Part shown: piece after piece, positions 11,056-20,087 of the stretch
Layout of the letters: every line of letters begins with the position of its first letter
How positions within the stretch are numbered: the stretch's first letter is position 1
DNA from: Priapulus caudatus
Taxonomy: Eukaryota > Priapulida > Priapulimorpha > Priapulimorphida > Priapulidae
Length of the DNA: 27,251 nucleotides
Direction: 5' to 3'
NCBI RefSeq assembly: GCF_000485595.1
Contig: NW_014577147.1
Span: 161,307-188,557, forward strand
The notes under the pieces: generated by a model
What the model was told of the DNA's origin: nothing
Database searches by the model: none
What the model saw: only the letters and a program-made list of their open reading frames with translations
Translations under genes and position numbers: made by a program

Positions 11056-14000
11056 TACGTGTTGTGCATGGTGCTGTTGGTAGTGTTTATACGTGCACAG
11101 TGCAACCGCGTCGTTGTCGCTGTACCACGGCAGGCACAACCATCTCGCACCGTACGCACCGTGTACCGGGCTGCATTCCGCTCTATTAGTACACACACCA
11201 CTGCTATGTACAAAGATGCTAGACCAGACTCGTGCTGGGTGTAGTTCCGATTGCAGGAATTTTGCTCGCGTTCGTCTTCCAGCGTTTTTGCAGCAGGCAT
11301 CGGCAATCAGAGTGTGGGAGAAGCAGTGATCGCTGGAAAGTCGAGGCCGCCCGCAGTACAATGTACTTTAGCAGCAGCATCCCAAGGAACGCACATTAGG
11401 GGGCACTGCGCACGTGATGGACAAACTAGTGGTGGCGAGCGTAGATATTACACGCTCAATAAAGTGACGCTAGCCCATGTATAGCAGAGTAATTTAAGCA
11501 GAGGCCTTTTAATAGCAGAGGTAATTTAAGCAGAGGTCTTTTAATAGCAGAGGTAATTTAAGCAATATCGCGGCTGTGAAATGACGCGCCGCCGTTACGC
11601 TTGCTGCCAGCGTGCGTGTATTGTGAGTTGTAATTTAATTAATTACAAGACATTATGTTATTATTCGTGAGTTTCAACGTTTTGCAATATACACATTTAC
11701 ATTAGAGAGTCTCCCCTTACACTACTGTGACACTATGAACGATTCTTCTCGTATAACACGCAGCATGCACGCAAGGACATACGTATATACGCACGCAGGC
11801 ACGCATGTATGCGAACACATGTACGCGGGAATGTGCAAGAGCTGCACGCGCGCGAGGGCAGGAACACGCGCACGCACGTATGCTCACTCATTCGCTCGAA
11901 CACGCGAACACACGCACGCATGCACGCACGATAGCATGCACGCACGCGGACGTAATCTCATCTCGATAACCTGGTTTTAAACATCAGGGAAAAAATAACA
12001 TGAAATAATTCAATTCTCAATTCTCTATTCTGCAATCTCAGACTACTGCATCTCTGTTTCCTTTAATCTTAAGTGCCGAGGCAAGAACAGCATTGGTAGT
12101 GAAACCACCTTGAAACAAAATTAGTCGCATTAAAACAATATAAGCTCCAACAATGTATAGAATTTCACTCGTTTCAGCCACTTCGGTCTATACCACAACC
12201 TCTCCCTTGATTTTAAGCAGAGTCATCAAAACGTACCTGAGAGACCACCAACGTCCATTTTCTTTAAGTTCTTTGCCTCTAGGATAACCACGGTCAGTTT
12301 ACCAGCAGTCGGAACGTAACGCAGTGAGAAACAGATATCTCCAAGTTTGTTTTCCTAGCAAGAGATTAGTAACAGTTGAGAATACGAGTTGAAACTGCGA
12401 GGTGTGACTGTGGCTTGAAACTGTGAGTCGAGACTGCGATTTCAGATTGAGAGGTGACTGTGAGTGGTGGTTGAGTCTGCGGCATGATACGAAACATATG
12501 ACATTGGGGCTTTCCTTGACATAAAGAGCTCACGGTGGTTAATCCTCTACCCGCTTGACTCTATGGTACAGCGTGTAGAAGACGGTTTCACGTATTCTCC
12601 GAGATCATGATAGAGAACATTTTTGTAGGGATGTTTATCTGTAGATCAATCAATTAATCAATCAATCAAACAACCAATCAATTAATTAATCAATCAATCA
12701 ACCAACGTGTGCATGTACCTTCTCCGCGTCGACCTCTGCACTCGTCACATCTCTCCATTCTTCGACGACCTGTCCTAGATCAACCTGGTTCAGCGCCACC
12801 CTCACTTCACCAATCTGGTCATGCTTAGAGAAGCGGTCAAAATCGTAGATCGCGAAGATGAGGGTCTTAGATGCAAGGTCAGCATAGGGCACCTAATGGA
12901 AATTCAGTGTAAGTACAGCTGCGGACACTTTGATGATATTATCTAGACCTACAAGCTTGTTTGAGCAACGAAACTGATGATGTGTATGCACACGCAAATA
13001 TCAAATATGTAAATTAAGTGATGACATTAAACTAATCACCCTTGTCTGGATTTTCATACGCGAGCAGAATATGACAGATGGGTAATATTAGATAAATTAA
13101 CGAGGTAATAACAGTAAAGTATTAATGTAATATACCCAATGGATTTATACAGAATACCAACCATGCAGCCATGCCTAAACGTCACCCTCACACCCTCACT
13201 CTTCGCAATCTTACCAGAGCCGTACGATGAGTAACTAACCTTGAAGATGAAGGTCTCATTAAAGACTGGATTCAGGGTTTTTCGGTGCACCTTCGTCTCG
13301 AACTTCTTTTTTTTGTCCGGCATCAGGTAGACCTTGACGTAAGGGTCAGACGTGCCAGACATGTCCATTCCGGGAAGCTCTTCCGCCTGCAGCACTGTCA
13401 CTGCCAGCTGCCGTGCGGTGACACAGACAGTGACATGGAGAATTAATCAGGTGACACACACGTACGCAAACGCCCCCATCCCAAAAACAAAACAAAACAG
13501 AAAAAATGGCAAGAGAAGAAAAAAGAGAAAGAGAGGCAGAAGGAAGGAGAAAAGCAGAGACGAGCAAATCCCGGATGAAACACACCATGCATCTTCATAA
13601 AGTAATATCAATTTTGCATTGAGCTTTGATTGAAGATAAAGACGAAGCTCAATAACCTATTCAACTGCACTCTTGACGTGATGCGTCCATGATGCCGAGG
13701 CAAGCCGAGGATTGACACTTTGTGTCCTCCAATCACAGCCTACGCCGCACCTCTCTTTGAAATTTTTATAAGTGGGGACCCATTACAATACCAAATCGCC
13801 GATCTCAGGAACTAGGGCATTCTGCTAGGCTAGAACGGTTTCCTACGATAGATTTTTTTCACAAAAACGAAAATAACACGCTGTTTAGCGCACTGCGCTA
13901 CGTACTTCTGTTGAATTTTCGCATCTCCTTAATCAGAATAAGCCCCGCCTTCTTCGTTGATGGGCATGAATGGGGCGTTACCGACGTGACCAGTTCCTAT

Positions 14001-17000
14001 ACCGACTCTGTTTACTTTTTGTAAATAATGAAATGCCCGGCTGATGCTAGACTGGTACCCGTTTGCCACCTTTACTCCGGCAAGTATCCTTCGCTACACT
14101 GACGCTGTTAGTGTAGCGTGTGGAACTGTCGACCGGGTACCAGTCTAGGCCGATGCCAAGCTACATGCAGTGCACCTTCGTACACTCAGGATAGTCGTAA
14201 ATTGAGCTCATGAGCGAGAGCGCTATCTGTCGTGGAGTTTGGGCCGATGCGATGCATTTTCTGCGTTTTCTGCGTGATTATTATTTTGCGCAGGCACTCA
14301 TTTTGAAAATCCTCCAACATTTTTACTTCTTCCATTAAGTCCATGTTTCACTGTTACTTAGGAAGGAAGGTAAAACTGTGCATTCGTATAATTTTACTCT
14401 TGCTTTTATAGTATGATTTCCATAATTTTGCTCTTCTGCCCATGATAATATTTCCCTCATCATGAACCTACATTTTTCAGTTCGGACTCTTATCATATTG
14501 TTATAACCTCCTATATCATTAATTAAATCCCCTAGGTATAAATATTTGGTGAATTGTTTGATTACTTGGTTGCCTATTAATATCTCTTTCTCTATCCTTT
14601 CTTTGTTGGTGAATTTTATAACCATTGTATTTGTTTTGTTCATATTATATTCTAATCATTTTGATTCAGCTAATCTGGAGCATGACTGAGCGATTTTTGT
14701 TACTGTTTTATAATCTCCAATTCCTAGAATATCGTCCATATATAATCATTGTCATCTTCTAAAACTACAGACCATCCGCTGACCGCTGTGGAGACGTGCG
14801 CCGGGCCTGGAATTTGGCGCACATCTCCACTGCGGACAGCGCTTCATACTTGAACATCCCCGCTGTCGCGTGCGCATATCCCGCGGAACTGCGCGTCTCA
14901 TCCGCGCGCAGCGCTTAGGATCAACAGCAAAGCTGTTCCACGCAATCTTGTATCATGTCTCTCTGGTTTCGGGCATTACCTGATTTTGTTGAAAGTCATA
15001 GTCCAGCTTGAATTGCAGTCGTCCGAGCTTCACCTCTGACTTGGTGCTTTCTATTTCCTCCTGTTCCATATTGCCTTCAAGTTCCTCCATGTCCGGCTGC
15101 ACCTGCGTAACAAGCAACTGAAAGAGAGACGGATGCGTCGTGAGGATGAGAGAGGACACGTGGGCCCATAGGTTTGCAAATAATAGAATGGTGTTATAGT
15201 AGTGTTACAATAAATTAAGACAACGCAATGCACACAGACACACACGCGCACGCGCGCATGCACGCACACACTGTCGAGTATAAATTTAAATTTTAAACTA
15301 GAAAAACTTTCATTTATTAAGTATCATAAAAACTATTCATGCATAGGAACCTAATTGTTGTCTACTATTTTGATAACTATATAACAAATATTAAGAATAT
15401 TTAATTAAAGTACAGTACAATTTTGCATAGATTTCATTAGGGTTACCAAGAGATTAATTTTGTTAATTAAAGTATGGATTTAATTAAGTCACCAGACAGT
15501 TAGCTAGCTACGTAAAACAGATGACTGTTGTATTAGCTCGTTAGCGTCATGACCAGAGTAAAATAATTTATCATGGAAAGAACAAAAGAGATTGTAATAG
15601 AGTGTAATAAGAACCCGCACTGGCATGCTGTTATATACTATTATATCATTACCTCCGTACAAGTGGTTGCCATGGAAACAGTAGTTGACACGGTGATGCC
15701 GCTCCCAATGCAGAAACAACAGTTAAAATTACATCTAAACGTATACACACAGGCGCGACAAAATCACATAATTATATTCACATCATAAAGCGGCGGACGA
15801 TGTTACTTGTTAAACTTTTATAATATATATAATATATAATGATATATATAAAATTATATAAGTTTTTATACGTTTTTATCCGCACAATATATTGTTTGTT
15901 CAATTATTTCATTCAAACAACCGATGAACAGGTAATAGCAAAAACATTTTTTTCAACACGTACAATAAAATGGATAACAGTGCGTGGGGGTGTATTAGGA
16001 ACAGGGCCACTGTCTAAAACATGTGGGGGTTCGTTATCATGTCAATATCTGCGAGCTTTTATATAGTTTTGTATCTGTTTGCAAACAAGTTTGAACTAAG
16101 CGAGTTTTATGGATCGCGCGCCTCTATTTCTAAACAACGTGACCGGGCCGAGGTAAAAGAGATTTGGTTCCAATTTTTTGTTCGTGTCCCCAGTGTACAC
16201 CAGTCCTTGTTAATTATTTAGAGCGGTAGGCCTAGATATATTATATGTGTAGCATCTGCCTATCACCACGCTCGCGTCACTCGTCAACGAATGATCTATA
16301 TTTCTCATGTATACAATATGGCCGATGCGTCTTTATTGCAATGTTAACTTATTTGGGCCGTATATAGAAATGCCGCCGCCGGGCACTGACTGTACTGCTG
16401 CTGAGGCAATATTGATCCGCCGGTCAGTGAGCACAGAGTGGATCTAGAGGGATCGAGTACAGCGAGCTGCAGCACACGTACACAGTGCAGCCGCGTCTGT
16501 GAGGGAACGGCCCATAGGTCGATCGGAGGCGAGTGCAAACAGAGCGCGATCCTATGAAGATTGTATACTGCGATGCTACGACAAGCGCGATATCGGGTAA
16601 ACGCTACATGGACGAACTGACATCTATCGTCAGTCGACGAAAACCCTCTCTCGCAAGTCTTCTCGAAATAGATGCGTAATATTGACATTCAACAATGAGC
16701 TGAGATAATGGCAGACATGCAAAGACTCCCTTTAAGACGTCTACTCTCAGCCATGTTAGTGAATTCGATTTCCAGCTCAAAAGCTATCTCGATGTGTCTA
16801 ATAACACCTTGTTAAAATGCCCCCGTTCAGCCCATCACACTGTAAATGTGGCTATATGTCAAGGAATGGCTTTTCGGCTACTGTAATGGGTCATAATAAA
16901 ACATCCGTTTTGATCGTTATACCACCACCCTCTTAAACGCGACTACTTCTTCTTCTTTTTCTTCTTCTTCTTCTTCTTCTTCTTCTTTTTCTTCTTCTTC

Positions 17001-19649
17001 TTCTTCTTCTTCTTCTCAGGTCACTACACTACGCTCGACCTATAGCCACTGCAGCACACAGTACCTGGCACGGTGGTTGAAAACCTCCGTTATGTGCTTA
17101 GTCACTGTCGCCATAATACAATGCAAACGATACCATCTATTCGCTCTAAAGGCGATATATTTGACACGGTTACTTAACTGCTGATTCATGGCCGACTATT
17201 GTTATTAATCATGCTAGACTATCGAGCGTGTAGCATACACTGCAAACCTTCGCATCATGACGACGTGTGCGCGATAGACGGCGGGTTCGATGGCAGCGTT
17301 GTGTAAAAGAAGAAGTTGAGTGGGCGAAGCAGTGTAATGAAAGTATCGGCATGCTGCTCTACGCAGACTTGTATAGCCGTGTATCGACTGCGTGCGAGAT
17401 AATGATGAGGTCCGTGCAAGTAGTATACTCGTGCTTAGCACTGCAGCTACGAGATGTGTTATCGAGATAATTACGGCAGGTTAAGGAAGCAGTTAGAACA
17501 GCGTAGCTATTAGAGAATAGAGAAAATCACGAAAATCTAAGGGCAGGTCATCGAGAACTATTTCGACGTGGAATTGCTTCGGCAGAAAATACTTATACAT
17601 AATCAGATTGTTATTGCGTTGCCATGAATTTAACACAAAATGGAAAGTGGGTGAGTCCGCATATATAACTGAAGAAGTAAGATTTTCGAATGGTGACTGT
17701 CATATTTCTACGGCGTCACATCCGCCGAAAGAACATGTGTCTGAAAACAAGCTAAAGCCAAAATTGCAAAATCAAAACATCCGACACTGGAAATGTTTAC
17801 ATTTTGGCACTACATCATCGTGTCGTAGATTTGGCACGTGCAACATCAGCCAATTACATGAACACACCTCTCTCCCTTTCCCTCACTCTCCTTCCATTCT
17901 CTAGCTTTCTTTCTCTTTCTTTCTCGTTTCCTCTCTTTCCGTCCGTTTCGCTCTCTCACACATACAACACGCACATAATCGCTCTTATTCTCTTTCTCTC
18001 TCTTTCTCTCTCTCCCTCTCTACATTCCTCTCTTTCCCCAAAAAAATCTGGAGTACCAGGAGGATCGACATTTTAATAACCGCTGACTTCTCAACAATAA
18101 GGCGAACTTAATGCGGACTCGCGCACACTTTAACTCAATTTTGTACAGATTTAGATGACAGCATAATGATAATCTCTTATTTCCTGCAATAAGCGTGATC
18201 GGTCCGCGCCCAGTACTCATCTCACAACTGCCGACAGAATACAATAATAGTTCACAAGAACAAGCGTTTATATTCACCCTTTCCGCATTAGTTTAATAAT
18301 TTCAGAAATCAAAGCAATAGGCCTGATGACGTAAAAGCCTTCTGCCAAGACCCATGCCTAGTTCATCTTAGAATACCCAAACATGGCTGCCTGGGTCCAG
18401 AGCATCGTGATAGTTTATCTAGGTATTGTTGCCTCCAATCAGACGGGTGCGCTCAACTTACCCCTTGCATACAATAATGAACGGATGATTTCATCAACGG
18501 ATCAAAGAGAATATATTTACCATTGCGATGGGCAGCCATGCCAGCAAAGGGTATTCTTCCAAACCAATTACAAGCGAAATGAAAAATGGATTGTATTACA
18601 TTAACAGGTCAAGTCGTCTGTGTAAAATAGTCTACGACTGATTATTAAGGCCAACTTGCTGATGATCAGGATAAATATAAATTCCACCTAATTCTGAGTA
18701 AATGCACTGAATCAGTGCTGGTTATAGAGAAGGTATCGCCGCCGCAGTATTTGTATAACTGCGAGCGTGATGGTATTAGAGATACACACCTTCTCCTTAT
18801 ACTCCTTCCCCAGGAGTTGCACGCTCTTGAGGTCGACGGCACCCTTTAGACCTTTCTTTGCGAGCGCTTCTTTCTTTTTCCTCCATTTCTTAAGGATCCA
18901 GCGCTTGCAGCAGCAGAAGAAGATGAGCAGAATGACGAGAGCAATGGCTATGGCGATGGCGATGATAGCCGCCTTAGACACTAAACGAAACAGTAACAAT
19001 ATAACAATCAGTTGCCATTGGCGATATAATCAAAATTGAGATACACTCAGCTAGTCTGCACGCACTAGCAATAATAGCAATACAAAAGCCAGATGCAACT
19101 GTGAGATTAAACCCCCATAGGCGTACACAGCATTGGTTGAATAATGAAACCTGACAATATTTTTGCAATGAGCGGTTCCTGGAGCTACAGTAGCAACAAA
19201 CGTCAGTTCCCATCCAAGATCGGCTAATCAATACATATATGCATGAGTGGTTGGGAGGCCTTGATATAAACTACTGAGTCTATTGTATAAATGCTGTATA
19301 TGTTTTTAAAGCGTGCATTCCATCAAGAATGAGGAATGAATCAGAGAATGCGTGCGGAAAACCTACACGCAATCACAATTGCATAGACCTATAAAGGTAT
19401 ACGTAAAGTTGCCGCCGTTGCATATTGCAGGTGCACTTTATTCCATTTGTAAACAAGAACGATGGCCGTGTAATAACGTGATGTACTTACGACCAAGCTG
19501 TTCTTCTAGTTTGTTCATGACTTCGTCGGCCTTGTCCTTTAATGTGGATTTCGAAGACACGTCAGCTGCCGCAGAGGTGGTGACATCTAGAGTACCGGCT
19601 GGAGAAACGCCATCCAACGCATTTGTTTCTTTGGTATCTACCTCCTCAT
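6903..19649 (-). CDS. Syt1: Synaptotagmin-1 gene, spliced coding region (5' end incomplete)
   Basis: This is a synaptic-vesicle membrane protein that senses Ca2+ and triggers SNARE-dependent neurotransmitter release. Exons joined on the minus strand are 19649-19491, 18980-18790, 15102-14980, 13407-13240, 12892-12719, 12354-12237, then either 10083-9950 or 8866-8733, then 7094-6903. Intron phases are 1,0,0,0,0,1,0 and all match. The visible chain has 418 complete codons: luminal tail 1-53, membrane span about 56-77, linker to about 141, C2A about 142-265, C2B about 272-405, and C-terminal WHTL at 406-409. Rat Syt1 is about 421 residues, so only a short N-terminal piece is missing. C2A Ca2+ ligands D172, D178, D230, D232, S235 and D238 are all present. 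C2B has D305, D311, D365, D367 and E373. Orthology to Syt1 (or the Syt1/2 ancestor) rests on these motifs. The first coding exon lies upstream and was not identified. Confidence 0.95.
7095..8732 (-). other. Syt1: Syt1 intron before terminal exon
   Basis: A 1638-nt intron with donor GTAACT and acceptor GGCGCAG, AT-rich. I see no additional C2-type exon on the minus strand and no transposon I can name. An imperfect complementary pair near 7600-7620 and 7683-7700 (TTAGGATATT type) is the only structure noted. Confidence 0.8.
8733..8866 (-). CDS. Syt1: Syt1 alternative C2B exon, downstream copy (ALMQNGKR form)
   Basis: A 134-nt exon begins with AC, completing the Asp codon, followed by 44 residues: [36 protein letters not shown] and EVPFEQIQ. 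The acceptor is TCGCTCTTCAG and the donor is CAG|GTAACT. The first half (VKI, LMQNGKR) is the version closest to canonical vertebrate and insect Syt1. A Cys replaces the usual Asn in KKCTLNP. The polybasic KKKK that supports membrane and SNARE binding is kept. It lies 1083 nt downstream of the other copy and 1638 nt before the terminal exon. The two probably arose by an exon duplication, later diverged but both kept under coding constraint. Confidence 0.95.
8867..9949 (-). other. Syt1: Syt1 intron between the two alternative C2B exons
   Basis: A 1083-nt intron separating the mutually exclusive exons. It has a small AAGTAAGT-type repeat at about 9270-9300 and otherwise mixed sequence. The length is ample, so a too-short-intron mechanism is not what enforces exclusivity. 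Confidence 0.8.
9950..10083 (-). CDS. Syt1: Syt1 alternative C2B exon, upstream copy (GLFLGNKR form)
   Basis: A 134-nt exon encodes two codon-completing bases then 44 residues: [36 protein letters not shown] and EVPFEQIQ. The acceptor is GCCGCTGTAG with a weak tract; the donor is CAG|GTAGCT. It covers the C2B strand after loop 1, the polybasic patch (LKKKK) that binds PIP2, SNAREs and AP-2, and the YYNESFSF strand. It has the same length and phases as the exon at 8733-8866 and differs at 12 of 44 residues, mostly in the strand just before the polybasic run (GLFLGNKR against ALMQNGKR). Its second half is the more vertebrate-like. Using both copies would shift the frame, so they must be mutually exclusive. 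Confidence 0.95.
11013..11052. repeat. (GA)n / (CT)n microsatellite
   Basis: About 20 uninterrupted GA units on the plus strand, read as (CU)n in the Syt1 transcript. It lies about 930 nt upstream of the acceptor of the upstream alternative C2B exon. Confidence 0.95.
11482..11565. repeat. 32-bp tandem repeat, about 2.6 copies
   Basis: The unit begins TAGCAGAGGTAATTTAAGCA and continues AGAGGTCTTTTAA. The first copy lacks one G and the last is partial. GCAGAGG occurs twice inside the unit. Confidence 0.9.
11755..11952. repeat. ACGC/ATGC-rich degenerate repeat array
   Basis: About 200 bases of degenerate CACGCACGCATG-type units. Frames through it encode Arg/Thr/His repeats and are not genes. 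Confidence 0.8.
12237..12354 (-). CDS. Syt1: Syt1 exon, start of C2B domain
   Basis: A 118-nt exon encodes 39 codons from [10 protein letters not shown] to KKMDVGGLS plus one base. It is the opening of C2B: first strands [20 protein letters not shown] and the first loop-1 Ca2+ ligand in KKMD. The last base G supplies the first position of the next ligand Asp codon, which either alternative downstream exon completes (GAT or GAC). The acceptor is TCTTGCTAG and the donor is CAG|GTACGT. The following intron is where the choice between two C2B exons is made. Confidence 0.97.
12645..12706. repeat. ATCA/TTAA tetranucleotide repeat next to Syt1 donor
   Basis: Imperfect (ATCA)n and (TTAA) units fill 62 bases of the 364-nt intron, ending about 12 bases from the donor of the C2A second-half exon. 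Confidence 0.9.
12719..12892 (-). CDS. Syt1: Syt1 exon, C2A domain second half
   Basis: A 174-nt, 58-codon, phase 0-0 exon encodes from [10 protein letters not shown] to SAEVDAEK. It contains Ca2+-binding loop 3 of C2[11 protein letters not shown], with the Asp, Asp, Ser and Asp ligands intact. The last C2A strands, EEWRDV, and the short hinge to C2B follow. The acceptor is TTTCCATTAG and the donor is AAG|GTACAT. Only about a dozen intronic bases separate the donor from a TTGA/TTAA tetranucleotide tract (12645-12706), unusually close to a splice site. Confidence 0.97.
13240..13407 (-). CDS. Syt1: Syt1 exon, C2A domain first half
   Basis: A 168-nt, 56-codon, phase 0-0 exon encodes from [13 protein letters not shown] to [11 protein letters not shown]. 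It carries Ca2+-binding loop 1 of C2[15 protein letters not shown], with both ligand Asp residues. The polybasic [17 protein letters not shown] strand that contacts phospholipid and effectors follows. The acceptor is CGCACGGCAG, with only a modest pyrimidine tract, and the donor is AAG|GTTAGT. The segment is nearly invariant between animal Syt1 proteins, so assignment is secure. Confidence 0.97.
14047..14148. repeat. Nested inverted repeat
   Basis: CTAGACTGGTACCC at 14047-14060 is the exact reverse complement of 14135-14148. Inside it, CGCTACAC (14092-14099) pairs with GTGTAGCG (14111-14118). The layout resembles a small foldback or MITE remnant in the intron between the linker and first C2A exons. 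Confidence 0.7.
14282..14745 (-). pseudogene. Non-LTR retrotransposon reverse transcriptase fragment, decayed
   Basis: The minus-strand translation shows an RT catalytic motif [15 protein letters not shown] (YMDD at 14731-14742). It is followed by [12 protein letters not shown], then [11 protein letters not shown], then [21 protein letters not shown]. These are the palm and thumb landmarks of LINE reverse transcriptases. It is broken three ways: a stop just before LYMDD, an in-frame TGA after SRLAESK, and a frameshift after SETWT that restores [13 protein letters not shown]. Only the C-terminal part of the RT remains, with no endonuclease. It sits in a Syt1 intron in the same orientation as the gene. 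The clade cannot be named safely. Confidence 0.85.
14777..14841. repeat. GC-rich 26-bp hairpin
   Basis: Arms 14777-14802 and 14816-14841 are complementary at about 23 of 26 positions, with a 13-base loop. It abuts the RT fragment and is followed by a GC-rich patch (to about 14915) just downstream, in transcript sense, of the linker exon donor at 14980. Confidence 0.8.
14980..15102 (-). CDS. Syt1: Syt1 exon, linker and start of C2A, with tandem acceptors
   Basis: A 123-nt, 41-codon exon is written here from the acceptor that gives [10 protein letters not shown]. It encodes the acidic linker and the first C2A strand, [17 protein letters not shown], ending at donor CAG|GTAATG. Three in-frame acceptors sit together. 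CAG before 15117 adds LLVTQVQ, CAG before 15102 adds VQ, and the CAG inside the exon (start 15096) removes VQ. The pyrimidine tract CTCTCTTTCAG lies just before the outermost site. The choice alters the segment next to the basic juxtamembrane region. I recall a Val-Gln splice difference at this place in Aplysia synaptotagmin I, which supports the inner two sites. Which site dominates cannot be judged from DNA. Confidence 0.95.
15229..15272. repeat. CA/CG microsatellite
   Basis: Compound CACACG/CGCGCA tract in the intron near the linker exon. Confidence 0.85.
16945..17016. repeat. (TTC)n / (GAA)n triplet repeat
   Basis: About 72 bases of CTT units with two TTTTT interruptions. On the transcribed side of Syt1 it is (GAA)n. 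Homopurine-homopyrimidine mirror tracts of this kind can form triplex DNA. Confidence 0.95.
17868..18038. repeat. CT-rich low-complexity tract
   Basis: Polypyrimidine stretch on the plus strand with CTTT and CTCT units, interrupted by an ACACATACAACACGCACATAAT segment near 17958-17979. Confidence 0.85.
18790..18980 (-). CDS. Syt1: Syt1 exon, transmembrane segment and basic linker start
   Basis: A 191-nt exon is joined in phase 1 to the luminal exon, forming a Leu codon across the junction, and ends in phase 0 at KEYKEK. It encodes a single membrane span of about 20 residues ([19 protein letters not shown]). CCC follows, matching the juxtamembrane Cys cluster that is palmitoylated in synaptotagmins. 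A strongly basic stop-transfer stretch ([12 protein letters not shown]) and the start of the cytoplasmic linker complete it. The acceptor is TTTCGTTTAG; the donor is AAG|GTGTGT, weaker than the others. Skipping this exon would shift the frame. The adjacent 3' intron is the longest in the gene. A decayed inverted copy lies at about 22490-22790. Confidence 0.96.
18981..19490 (-). other. Syt1: Syt1 intron between luminal and TM exons
   Basis: A 510-nt intron with donor GTAAGT and acceptor TTTCGTTTAG. No internal gene was seen. Most of it is recognisable, in reverse orientation and corrupted, at about 21870-22490. Confidence 0.85.
19491..19649 (-). CDS. Syt1: Syt1 exon, luminal N-terminal segment
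   Basis: A 159-nt exon encodes 52 complete codons from [10 protein letters not shown] to NKLEEQLG, plus two bases at the start and one at the end. The acceptor is CATACAG with an upstream pyrimidine-rich stretch, and the donor is C|GTAAGT, close to ideal. The product is the intravesicular tail before the membrane span: rich in Ser, Thr, Ala and Asp, then an amphipathic Lys/Glu helix. The exon starts in phase 1, so an upstream coding exon must supply one base and the start codon. The ATG at the exon edge is in another frame and meets TAG three codons on, so it is not the start. Only 76 bases separate this exon from the 25-N gap, and a degraded inverted copy of it lies near 21637-21860. Confidence 0.9.
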
Positions 19650-19689
19650 CTGTATGAAAGCAGTGATACCCCACGTGTACGAACCTTTC

Positions 19690-19694
19690 TTTAT

Positions 19695-19726
<32 letters not shown>
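19690..19726. repeat. (TA)n repeat bordering the gap
   Basis: TA dinucleotides passing into CATATA units, ending directly at the run of N. Confidence 0.9.
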
Positions 19727-19751
19727 NNNNNNNNNNNNNNNNNNNNNNNNN
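19727..19751. other. 25-N assembly gap
   Basis: Exactly 25 N characters. A fixed 25-N placeholder is a convention used by at least one long-read gap-filling program for gaps of unresolved size. It lies between a TA repeat and a CA/CG-rich repeat, consistent with a repeat-caused break. Confidence 0.99.
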
Positions 19752-20054
19752 TACGCACTTCACACGCATCACACACACACGCAGGGCACGCGGACGCACG
19801 CACGCACACATATGCATGTTGTTCTATCGTCAACAGACTGTTACTGCCAAAAGTTTGAAGTTTACATCAGTAGGAATTTGCATAACTATAGCAAGCACTC
19901 ATGTGTTTGTTGAAATTCGATCAACTATACGATGTTCACATACGCACTAAGAAAATCTTTTTTATTCATGTGGATGCCTAGATGTGATTTATAAGAATGC
20001 TTTCTTGCAGATTAGCAAAAATGCCTCCATCGCTGTTCCTACGTATCGTTACGA

Positions 20055-20087
20055 CGGGAAGCGCTGCCCGAGGCAGCCCGCTTCCCG
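20055..20087. repeat. Short GC-rich hairpin
   Basis: CGGGAAGCGCTGCC pairs with GGCAGCCCGCTTCCCG around a 3-base loop with a two-base bulge. It is too short and too tightly looped for a typical microRNA precursor. Confidence 0.6.

Larger units (their letters stand above)
10084..12236 (-). other. Syt1: Syt1 intron upstream of the alternative C2B exons
   Basis: A 2153-nt intron holding a (GA)n tract, a 32-bp tandem repeat and an ACGC/ATGC-rich array (entered separately). No extra exon was recognised. Because exon choice is made across this intron, its transcript-side CU tract is a candidate regulatory site. Confidence 0.8.
13408..14979 (-). other. Syt1: Syt1 intron between linker and first C2A exons
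   Basis: A 1572-nt intron crowded with repeat-derived sequence: the nested inverted repeat, the decayed reverse transcriptase fragment and the GC-rich hairpin, all entered separately. Confidence 0.8.
15103..18789 (-). other. Syt1: Syt1 intron between TM and linker exons
   Basis: At 3687 nt this is the largest intron. It contains a CA/CG repeat (15229-15272), a TTC triplet tract (16945-17016) and a CT-rich tract (17868-18038). It also has a plus-strand open frame at 18383-18604 whose N-terminus looks signal-peptide-like. No further Syt1 exon was seen. Confidence 0.75.

Noticed and set aside
11482-11565. CRISPR-like regularly spaced repeats
   Set aside because: A contiguous 32-bp tandem repeat without variable spacers, in an animal intron.
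13725-13775. CCAATCA followed by TTTTTATAAG, promoter-like on the plus strand
   Set aside because: Such short motifs are frequent in AT-rich DNA, and there is no coding region or transcript evidence downstream.
19647-19649. ATG at the start of the luminal Syt1 exon as the initiator
   Set aside because: It is out of frame with the Syt1 coding frame and meets TAG after two further codons.
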